From NCBI RefSeq assembly GCF_963678975.1, contig NC_089279.1, positions 33,072,660-33,136,659 of the forward strand: DNA of 64,000 bases. Reading direction: 5' to 3'. Both the position numbers and the translations under genes were made by a program. The notes beneath the pieces were generated by a model that searched no databases, had not been told where the DNA came from, and saw nothing but the letters and a program-made list of their open reading frames with translations. How positions within the stretch are numbered: the stretch's first letter is position 1; every line of letters starts with the position of its first letter. Positions 37,601 through 49,500 of the stretch are shown piece after piece. The stretch comes from Dysidea avara. Taxonomy: Eukaryota; Porifera; Demospongiae; Dictyoceratida; Dysideidae.

Positions 37601-40600
37601 GCCACTACCCCCTCCCCACCATTGAAGAAGTTACAACCTGTCTGGCCAATGCCAAGGTATTCAGTGTCCTTGATGCCAAAACAGGATCATGAAAGGTGCA
37701 GCTGACAGAACAATCCAGTTTTTAGACAACGTTTAATAGTCCTATTGGAAGATATCAATGGAGGAGGATGCCCTTTGGCATTAGCAGTGCACCGGAAGTC
37801 TGGCAGCAGAAGATGAATGAGGTAGTTGAAGGCCTGAGTGGTGTCAAGGTTATAGCTGATGATTTCCTGATTTGTGGGTTTGGCGCCTCTAAGGAGGAGG
37901 CCACAGCAAACCATGATTCCAATTTGCATTCATTTCTTGACCGAGCAACAGAGAGGGGCCTCAAACTAAATCCTGAGAAAGTTAAACCCCGACTAAGTTC
38001 AGTTCCCTTCATTGACCACTTACTAACAGACAATGGACTGGCTCCAGACCCTCGGTATCGGCTCTTATCAGCATGCCTAAACCCACCAACGTCTAATCAC
38101 TACAACAGCTTCTGGGCATGACACAATACCTATCAAAATTTTTACCTCAGTTATCAGTAGTTATGAGCTGTTACGCTAGCTCAACCACAAGGATGCCAAC
38201 TGTCCCGAGCACAACACTGCCATTGCTATGGTGAAGTAACTGATCACCAATGTCCCTGCCCTCCAGTATTTTGATCCGAAACTGCCACTCACCCTTCACT
38301 GTGATGCCTCAGAGGGTGGACTAGGATATGTTCTATTACAACAGAGCCAACCCATAGCATTTGGAGCATGAGGTCTCACACAGACAGAAAGGAACTATGC
38401 TCAAATAGAAAAGGAGATGCTGGCCATTGTCTGTGGCTGAGAGAAGTTTGACCAGTTTGTCCATGGGTGGAAACAGTTGAAACGGACCATAAGCCACTGG
38501 TGAGCATAGCTCTGAAGCCAGTTCACAATTCACCAAAGAGACTACAATGGATGCTCCTTCAGCTGCAAAGGTATGACTTGAACGTTACGTATAAGAGAGG
38601 ATCAGAAATGTATTTAGCTGATGCTCTTTCTAGGGCCTACCCTACCTAGTCAGTGTCGGTGTCGTCACCCCAATCTGAATTCTGTCACTCAGTGGAAGTA
38701 GTGGATCTTACCGAACACCTCCCAATATCTTCGAGACGCCTCAAACAAATTCAAGAGACTACAAACAAGGACTCCACCCTGCAATTTCTCAAGCAAAATA
38801 TCCTTTCAGGCTGGCCAAATGACTAGACCCAAGTACCATTGGAGATAAGACCATATGTAAAGTGTCATGACGAGCTCTCCATCCAGGATTATAATTATAC
38901 TGTATAAAGGCAGCAGAGGAAAGAATTGATACAAATGGTGCACGAGAGTCATCTCAGTGTGGAATCCTGCCTGTGAAGAGCAAGAGATGTTCTCTACTGG
39001 CCACTGTTGAACTCAGAAATCAAAGACTACGTGAGCAACTGCTCCATCTGCAACACACTACTGCCATCTCAAACCCAAGAACCACTCACTGTTCATGAGA
39101 TTCTTGAGAGGCTATGGAGCTAAGTTGCCACTGACTTGTTCTCATTCAATGGTGACAGCGTTGTGGTGACCGTCGATTATTTCTCTAACTACATTGAGAT
39201 GGAGAAGTTAGGAAGCCAAACCTCACCAGCCATGATCAAAGCCCTCCAAGCAACATTTGCTTGTCACAGCATACCCGACACAGTGGTATCAGATAATGGC
39301 CCCGCCTATGCCTCTGAGGAATTCAGCAAATTTGCAGCAACCTGGGAATTCAACCATGTTACAACCTCCCCACACTACCCGCAATCCAATGGCAAGGCTG
39401 AGAGTGTGGTAAAACGTGCAAAACTCTGCTGAAGAAAGCTAAGCTCACCAAGTCAGTTATCAACCTTGCACTGTTAAATTATCACAACACTCCAACGGAA
39501 CCAACCAATTTTTCTGTAGCCCAACGCCTATTTGGTAGGCATACACAGACACTCCTGCCTTCATTTACCACACTGCTCAAGCCTGAAATCCCTCAACAAG
39601 TTCCTGCTAAAATTAAAGCAGGTCAACGGAAGCAAGCCAAGCACTATAACAAGACATCTAAACCGCTTCCTCCCTTGAACAGTGGTGATCTGGTGCATGT
39701 GAGGTTACCTGGCAGTACTACATGGAGTTTAGGAGTGTGCAAGAATCAGGTGGCACCGAGATCGTACTTGGCACAGTGTAAGGGCACAATATGCCGGTGC
39801 AATCGCTGACATATAAGGAAGGCAAATACCAACACAGCACGGGACCAATATGATGTTCAAGGCACTACATAGAATAGACTGAAACCTGACTGATTGAACT
39901 GAACTCATTCTTATAATGGGAAAGGTGTTGTAATGTAATTATGTGATTTTAGAATTACTATTGTATTTAGATAAATTCAGTTGATTTGTTGTAATTATTG
40001 AACTTGTACCTTGTGATTGTTGATGATTTGAATCTTAACAAAACAACTACTACTATATATGATTGAGTAGAATATCACAAACATATTGATCCTATATGGT
40101 TGAATGAAAATATTTCTAGCAAGTGAAGTACTACTAACTAAATTCCAAGATTGTGAATCCATTGGTAGAGAACAGCTAGGAGCGCATCGAATCCTATGGA
40201 CAAGGGAGCATTAACTCCACAAACAGCGAAATTCAAATATGGCTGCTGTGTACTATAATAAGTAACTTTTAAAATTTCCTAATTAGGATATTATGCAGAG
40301 GCGCATGCTCACGTACATCACATTCCTAGAAATTACTCCACTTGACTATTCTAAGCTCTACCTTCGACTTGACGATCTTCCTATCAAAGCAGCTTTACAC
40401 TAAGATGCCTTTCTGTTCATTTTTGTCCATCCACAATACCATCTATTTTAATGCTTATTTAGTACATATTTACATGATTCATGCTCTAAATAATGCACCG
40501 GTTAAATGCTGTGGTGCTTATTACCTTAGTTCAAAAAACTGACACAGCAACTATTGAAGCTCAACCACTACTTGATGCTCGAAAATGATGTTTAAGCTCT

Positions 40601-42341
40601 TATTTCAAAATTGACCGTGGCACCACTCAAGTACAGCTACTATTAAAGGTATGATTTTTAACTAAGGAAATACAGTATTCATCATTTGGCTTTGTCGTGT
40701 TCAAACTTCTGTACACACTGCTGTTAGTGCATTGAAGACTGAGAACTGTTGAGCTACATTCAGTCATACAAATCACAGCTCAAATGTATCTGCTTTGTGT
40801 GCATGGTTAGGTTGTAGGTTCAATGGTGTGTGTGTTTTTACATCTTTGTACTTTAAAGTTTGCTAGTGGTGTATCTATGTACACTGTACTATACATGCAT
40901 TCAGGTTGCAAATGTTTCTTCATTATAGTAACAGATTGTACTTGACTAAATTTGCTGCCATGAAGTAGAAGTGAGGCATTAATATATATTATGTGACTGT
41001 AGACAAACACACACACACACACATACCTGGTGTACACATCACATCAGTACCATTCCATGTTGTGTTACTTTGACAGGTCCGAGTTTCACTACTACTTAAC
41101 TCATAACCTTGATCGCATGAGAAGGTACAAGTGTCTTCAAACATATTCCCAGTACAGTCAATCATTCCATTATTAGGAGCAGTAAGTGATGGACATGACA
41201 CTGAGAATTATAAACAGAAAACTATTTTTACCTCATTATCCACATTTCATTATAAGAGTGTACGTAAATACAGTACCAAAGCCTTTGTGTGTGCTTTACG
41301 TATAGTTATAGGTTGCTTTACTGCATAAGGACTCTTAGAAGATTCACAGCCTTTATTATACTTTATAGAACTTCGCGTGGGTGAGATCTTTTTGAATTTC
41401 ATAAAGTACACTCTCAGCTGGCCAACAGTGCTTCATGACCACAAAGAGTGCTTTATTCGTTCAGCACAGCTGCCTACATGCCTTAGTGCAGGCTAATAGC
41501 CTGTGGGACTCATGCCAGTACGACTAATCACCCATGCCAGTGAAGGCTGATAGCCTCGCCGCGCTGAGTGATCAATCACCCCAGCCAATACGAATTCTAC
41601 CACTGGATTGCTTTTATAGACATACCTAAATGCTTCGATGATGGGTGGGAGAAGGTAACGTTGCTGTTACGTTTGTTAATGTAAATGGACAAGTCCTGGA
41701 GATATCACAGAAATAATTCCCCATGTGACGCGCAATAGAGTCGATTGTGGGTTGTGAGCAAAACCTGCCAAAATACGTGATGAACGTATTCCATGCCAAA
41801 CTATGGTGAACTACGCGTGAGTTACTTTGTTAAACTAGTTTGTGTGCATTCATGCTGCTAATAGTTTGTGCAACACGTGTTAATTGTGAGTCTTAGTGTA
41901 TGGTGAAGCTACACGACTAGAAAGTTCCATAAATCATTTAAAGCATAGCCTTGCTCGTGCTATATGAAAAATAAAGCACTCAGCTTTGCCTCGTGCTTTA
42001 TTAGCATCTCGGCCGCACACTTCATGCTTTATGTTTCATATAGCACTCATATCTATGCTTTAAAATATACAAATTCAACATCATCACGAGTTGTGCATTT
42101 GACATAAGAAGTATTAAAATATTAAGACATTTTTTACCACTAAATAAGATTGAGACACTCTAATAGAGAAACTACATAAATAAAGTTCTTTGAGTGTAAG
42201 TGTGTCAGTGTGTGTGTGTGTGCATGCGTCTGTATTTGTGTGTGTGTCAGTGAGTGTGCGCGTGCATGTATGCATCCATGCGATGCATGCATGTACGTAT
42301 GTGTGTATATATGTATGTATGTGTGTATGTATGTATGTATG

Positions 42342-42373
<32 letters not shown>

Positions 42374-45300
42374 TGTATGTATGTATGTATGTATGTATGT
42401 ATGTATGTATGTATGTATGTATGTATGTATGTATGTATGTATGTATGTATGTATGTATGTATGTATGTATGTATGTATGTATGTATGTATGTATGTATGT
42501 ATGTATGTATGTATGTATGTATGTATGTATGTATGTATGTATGTATGTATGTATGTATGTATGTATGTATGTATCTATGTATGTATGAATGTATGTGTGT
42601 GTGTATGTATGTATGCATGCATGTATGTATGAAAGCATGTCAGGGGCGTAGCCAGGATTTTTTTGAAGGGGGTTTGGATTCAAAGTGGAATGTATTTAGG
42701 GGAAGGCCTGGGTGCTTCCCCTAGACCATGTAGGAACAAAAATATGTATACAAAAAAATGTGCTCCTAGGCAGTAACATTAAAAGGTGCTGTTTGTGCAT
42801 CTAACTAGCTAAAACCTACACACTGCTGTTTATGCAGCTTATAGATATAACCTATTGCCATACTAACTAATCTCCACTACATACTGATAGCTAACTTAGC
42901 ATACAGGAGCCCTCCACACTTGAGTCCTTTAGTTGGCAATACTTTCTTCCACGTATACATTATGTTCGGCTGGTCCTGCTGTTGATGGTCAGTAGCCTGA
43001 CGCATGCATAACACCACCACTCAAGTTTATCACAGCTGCTGCCTTGTGATTTGTCTCAAGACAATTCTTTGAAGTTTTAAACATGCATCACGTGTACAAT
43101 TGATCACATGATGCAATAGATGCATTAATGAGACGTGACCCTCAAGAGTAGTACAGAGGAGTGCCAGTAGGCAAGTAGCTACTGGAGAGCTCCAGGGCTG
43201 TAAGATTTGGTGTGGTTTTTAATTTCAAAAAATTCTGCCTCTGCAAGGGGGGTTTGTCTGAACTATCCGAACCCCCCTGGCTATGCCCTTGCATGTACAT
43301 ATGTATAGAAATATGAGTTGAAAGTGTTTGGAAGATAGAAACTTATTGTAGGTTATTAGCATCCCCAATAGAAATACACAGTAATCAAAATGAATTTAGG
43401 TCAGCCTCGTTGGGAAAAGGCCAATGGTTGACTCATTTTCTGTACTTAGTGCATAAAAATCATTACCTTTTGTGCACATGGCCTTGGTTCCATTCCAGAA
43501 TTTATTACTCTGACAAGTTCTCTTCTCACTACCACTTAGCTCATAACCTTGATTACATGAGAAGGTACAAGTGTCTTCAAATATATTCCCAGTACAGTTA
43601 ATAATTCCATTATTAGGAGCAGTAGTAAATTGCTGGCAGGACACTACAAAATCAATAAAATTACAGTTATTACATGATAATCAATCACAACCGAAACAGG
43701 TACAAATGCAGCAGTGTGTTCTCCATGAACAGGCTAATCCACAAAGGCATATATAGTACTTATTTTGTGCACACAACCAGAAGGCTAATCCAAAAAGAAA
43801 ATATGATGATGGCAAACTTTGTTTCCACTACATCATAAAGAAATACCCATAAACTCACATGTCTTTTAGCATATGGATACAAAAGGAACATAACCTTACT
43901 CTTTATGAACAGGTAAATCCAATGGTGTAGTAGATAAAACTGGAGCAATTAAACTGTACACAAATGTTTATTTAGTATATGTGACTCGCTGAGTAAGAAC
44001 TGGCTGTTTTTGCACATTCCTCAAATTCTATTTTATTGCTTCTCTGTTATCTAAAATAACAAAGGGGTGGACAGCCAAAGTTTCAGCCTTTTGTGATGAA
44101 TAGTCTTGGATTTATAGCGCCAGAGACTTGGAACAGGAATAAACTCGATTTGTACAGCAACAATATGGTAAATAAATTACAAACTTTAATTGATCATAAC
44201 TCACAACTAAAACAAGCTACGAAAATGAGGTTTGGCTCAGCCTGTTCACCATGAACTGACAATTGATCAAGGTATAGTGTTTTCCCTGTACATCCCTGTG
44301 TGAATGAAAAATAAGGCAACTCCAACATAAAATAACGACGGTGAACTTTATTTCTACCATATTGTAAATAAGCATCCATGAACTCATGTACCAATCGTTG
44401 TACAAACTCAAAACAAAGATTTTACTCCCCACGAACAGGAGAATCTGGTGGTTTATAGGGTTTATTGATTTGAGCTTTGTTTTATTACATACTGAAGCGA
44501 TTAAAACATGCATAATTTTTTTATGTAGCATGCGTATTTTTACTCAGTACATATCAATACGTTTTTTATAAATTTGCAAGAATGGTTGGTTTTCACTCAG
44601 CAGGTCACAGATGTATTTCTTTATGCAGTATGTATTTTAATATTTTATAGCAATACAGAATTTTGCAAGCACGGCCAACCTGTTGCTTAGAGTGTACAGT
44701 GGAACCTATGTTACGGTCACCTGGATTAGGCGGTCACCTCTGCATAACGGCCATGGTCACGAGGTCCCAAATATTTTCCCATACAAATGTATGCATTGTG
44801 GTCTGCATTAAGCGGTCAACTGTCTAACGCGTATAACGGCCAGCCAACAATTTGCCTATGAATCACTGTATACATAACTTTCTCCTTCGTATAGCGGTCG
44901 CTACCTTTTATGGTGGCTTGTTAAGCCAATTTCCTGGTACCACTGGCACTGTTTCAATTAATGCGCAATTATCACACTTCCTGCCTTTCAATGAATACTA
45001 TATAATCAATCAGGCTTTATTGCTTAAGCGTATTCAATAGCTATAACCAACATTCATAAACTCACCTTACCCTTTCTGTATTAAATATTCAGACTGTATT
45101 GTGGTTGGCGCGAGCCTCTTAATAATATTTACTCATTTATAACGGTCATAGCCACTAAAATGCTGCTGACAACCTTATGCAGGTTTTCTCTATAACAGCC
45201 ACCTGTATATAAAGGCCAGATATATCTAGTCCCAAGGTGACCGTTATAGACAGGTTCCACTGTATTTGCTTTATATACTCCAATGTCATCGTGGTATATG

Positions 45301-46520
45301 TACACACACTTACCTGGTGTACACATCACATCAGTACCATTCCAGGTTTGATCACTCTGACAGGTTAGAGTTTTACTACCACTTAGCTCATAACCATGAT
45401 CACAAGAGAAGGTACAAGTGTCTTCAAACATATTCCCAGTACAGTCAATCATTCCATTATTAGGAGCAGTAAGTGATGGACATGACACTGAGAATTATAA
45501 ACAGAAAACTATTTTTACCTCATTATCCACATTTCATTATAAGAGTGTATGTAAATACAGTACCAAAGCCTTTGTGTGTGCTTTACGTATAGTTATAGGT
45601 TGCTTTACTGCATAAGGACTCTTAGAAGATTCATACATTAAATTATCCTTACTTACATACATCCTTTATTATACTTTATAGAACTTCGCGTGGGTGAGAT
45701 CTTTTTAAATTTCATAAAGTACACTCTCAGCTGGCCAACAGTGCTTCATGACCACAAAGAGTGCTTTATTCGTTCAGCACAGCTGCCTACATGCCTTAGT
45801 GCAGGCTAATAGCCTGTGGGACTCATGCCAGTACGACTAATCACCCATGCCAGTGAAGGCTGATAGCCTCGCCGCGCTGAGTGATCAATCACCCCAGCCA
45901 ATACGAATTCTACCACTGGATTGCTTTAATAGACATACCTAAATGCTTCGATGATGGGTGGGAGAAGGTAACGTTGCTGTTACGTTTGTTAATGTAAATG
46001 GACAAGTCCTGGAGATATCACAGAAATATTTCCCCATGTGACGCGCAATAGAGTCGATTGTGGGTTGCGAGCAAAACCTGCCAAAATACGTGATGAACGT
46101 ATTCCATGCCAAACTATGGTGAACTACGCGTGAGTTACTTTGTTAAACTAGTTTGTGTGCATTCATGCTGCTAATAGTTTGTGCAACACATGTTAATTAT
46201 GAGTCTTAGTGTATGGTGAAGCTACACGACTAGAAAGTTCCATAAATCATTTAAAGCATAGCCTTGCTCGTGCTATATGAAAAATAAAGCACTCAGCTTT
46301 GCCTCGTGCTTTATTAGCATCTCGGCCGCACACTTCCATGCTTTATTTTTCATATAGCACTCACATCTATGCTTTAACATATACAAATTCAACATCGTCA
46401 CGAGTTGTGCATTTGACATAAGAAGTATTAAAATATTAAGACATTTTTTACCACTAAATAAAGATTGAGACACTCTAATAGAGAAACTACATAAATAAAG
46501 TTCTTTGAGTGTAAGTGTGT

Positions 46521-46559
<39 letters not shown>

Positions 46560-49500
46560 TGTATTTGTGTGTGTGTCAGTGAGTGTGCGCGTGCATGTAT
46601 GCATCCATGCAATGCATGCATGTACATATGTGTGTATATATGTATGTATGTGTATGTGTGTATGTATGTATGTATGTATGTATGTATGCATGTATGTATG
46701 TATATGTACGTATGTATGTATGTATGTATGTATGTATGTATGTATGTATGTATGTATGTATGTATGTATGTATGTATGTATGTATGTATGTATGTATGTA
46801 TGTATGTATGTATGTATGTATGTATGTATGTATGTATGTATGTATCCACCCCAAAAACACCTTCGCTGTAAAAAAGGCGCGCCCAAGAAACTACAAGTAC
46901 CTGGAACCCAATGTAAAAAACATAAAGAAAAAACAGCTTAGCTGAAGTGAAAAGTAACTGGTAACTTAAAGAGCTGATATCTGAAGCGGCCAAGAATACC
47001 ATTACTAAAGTTTAATCCATGCAAGAACACCTTGGCTATAAAACAGGTGTATACATGAAAGTAATACTGTGTTCACACCAGCACGCATCTCGAGCCCAGC
47101 CTGGTACGGTACGGAAAGTGCATCCATTCACACGTAACCTATTTGCGTACATCCACAGAAGTATAGGAATCACGTGTGGTCACGTGTTTGATGTTTATCT
47201 TGCAGCGGCAGCGCGTAATGGACCTAAGCGTGCAGTTGTTTCAGTTTCTCTGTGTGGAATCGACACGAAGAGCGAGGCTCAGAGCTAGGCGGGCCAAGAA
47301 GAGATTGCAGATCGCTAAAAGATCTTTAGAGAATTTTCGAAGGCAACAAGTGGCAAAACGAAGGATATTGATGGCCATCTCCCTCCTAGTTGCACAATTG
47401 CTGACACCAATAGAAAGACTATGCTGGACTGTGACCAGGTGACTAACTGCTAGCTATTATGTGTTGTTATGATTTTTACAGTCATTGCGTAGGTGTATGC
47501 TTGTCTTGATAACTGTTAATTGTAGGTCTGACACGTGGTGGAAGAACATTGTGTTAAGAACATTCACTCACCAGGATTGGTTGGAGAACTTCCGTATGAG
47601 TAAGGAGACTTTCTTGTACATTTGCAGGAGATTATCTGGAGTGTTAATCAGACAAGACACAGTTATGCGGCGTTCCATCTCTGTGCAACAAAGAGTTGCT
47701 ATAACATTGTGGTGTTTAGCTACTCCAGCTGAATACCGCACTATCAGTCATCTCTTTGGAGTTGCACGATCGTCAGTATGTGAGATAGTGCATGAAACTT
47801 GCAACGCAATCGTAGATGTGCTACTCAAGGAATATATAAAGTTTCCGACTGGTAGGGACTTGGATCAAACAGTGAACTTGTTTAAAAGCAAGTGGGGTGT
47901 ACCTCAATGCTTCGGTGCTGTAGATGGTTGCCATGTACCTATATCGGTACCATGTGAAAATCATACCGACTATTATAATAGGAAGGGGTGGTACTCTATG
48001 CTCATTCAAGGTTTGGCTGACGCCAATTACTGCTTCCTGGACATATGCGTGGGATGGCCAGGCAGTGTCCATGATGCACGGGTGTTCTCTCACTCTAATT
48101 TGTATTCAAAAATTACAAGAGGACAATTGTTACCGGATAAACCAGAACTCATTTCTGGCATCAGCGTTCCACTGTTTATGATAGGGGATTCAGCATATCC
48201 TTTACAGTCATGGCTTTTGAAGCCCTTCCAACATAACAGTGATTTAACTACCCAGCAACGTACTTTCAATTATCGAATTAGTAGAGCTAGAATTGTGGTT
48301 GAGAATACATTTGGCAGGTTGAAGGCTCGGTGGCGAAGATTGATGAAAAGGAATGACATGTTTGTACACAACATTCCACAGGTTATTGCTGCTGCTTGTG
48401 TTCTACACAACATTTGTGAGCAGCACAATCAACATTTCAATGATGCTTGGTTACAAGCTGAAGATACTCACGATCAACCAGCCACTACAATGTATAGAGA
48501 TACGTCAAGTAGCAACAGTAGCAGATCAAGGCAAATCAGGAATGCTTTGGTCAGTTACTTTCAAACACATTAAGCAAGTATGTACTATGCAAGTATGTAC
48601 TATGCATGCATGCATATAATAGACTACACGTATTAAAAACTTTACAAGATTAACTTTTCTTGTATTTGATTATTATAATAACATTGGTACATTGAATGAT
48701 GCGAAAAGTGTATACAACTATACAATTATGTTTCAGTAATCACATGAGATGTACCTTAGGGCTCTACAACCCATCTTGTGTGGCATCAGGATCATATGGG
48801 TCCGGATAAGGATAGGATGGGTATGGCAATTGAAATGAACTGGGATGTGGATTGACGTTACCTCTTGTAAGTACGTTCATCATTTGTAATTGGAAGTTTT
48901 GCTCATCCCTCCTCATTTGGGCCTCCAGTTCCATCTGACGTTCTTCCATTTTTGCTCTTTTGTTTTCTAGCTCCATCATCATCTTGTCTGATTTCTCCTG
49001 CATAGATATAAACTTGTCAAGCAAATCTCCTGTGACATCATACTTGGATTTCTTGCGCTTTCTTGTGTTGTTGACAGCTTCCTTTTCTGGTGGTGTTGTA
49101 CTGTTGCCTGCAGGAGTCTCAGACGTTTCACTACTAGCAGATGGTACCAGTGTTATAGGGTCGGTTGTGTCACTCACTGCTTGTGACTCATCATTATCAT
49201 TAAACTGCGTAGAATCATAGCTCGATGACTGATCAAAAGTGTCTGGAATAGTGTCGTCCATTCTTGCAATCGGGTCATTCAGAGATGAATCTACAACCAC
49301 TGGAGGTTGAGTAGCTGGCTTGTGACCAATTACTCCATCTATGGCATCAAAGTAATCCCACTCTGGGTATCTGCCTTGTCCAGTTTCCTTTCTTTTATCC
49401 TTTACTTTTTTATATTCACCTCTTAGCTTCTTCATTTTGTCCCTACATTGATCCATAGATCTAGTATAACCTGCATCTGCTAACTCATTGGCAATCTTTG

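Larger units (their letters stand above)
32894..40045 (+). mobile_element. Ty3/gypsy LTR retrotransposon (degraded, with nested TIR element)
   Basis: 5' LTR 32894-33004 and 3' LTR 39926-40045 are only 111-120 bp, start TGTTGTAA and end AACAAAA(T/C)A, and differ at roughly 7% of positions plus a 9-bp gap. A primer-binding site TGGTGTCAGAAGTG (33005-33018) directly follows the 5' LTR and is complementary to a typical tRNA-Leu 3' end. A polypurine tract AATGGGAAAGG precedes the 3' LTR. Flanks are CCTAC and ACTAC (CCTAC in the copy-A duplicate), a 5-bp target duplication with one change. Orientation is opposite to the host gene. The internal region is gag-pol in gypsy order (protease, RT, RNase H, integrase) with many stops, so it is inactive. 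Confidence 0.92.
39348..44046. repeat. Segmental duplication copy B (partner 1-4393)
   Basis: This copy retains the complete gypsy element upstream and the b-type sushi exon at 43467-43643, so it represents the source arrangement from which copy A derives. Parts of it recur again at 45490-46844 (copy C) and 54942-57490 (copy D). Confidence 0.9.

Noticed and set aside
44217..44531. 104-codon minus-strand frame, repeated at 56784-57098
   Set aside because: It falls in duplicated intron sequence derived from an old interspersed repeat. Its presence in both copies reflects duplication; no domain or coding bias is visible.
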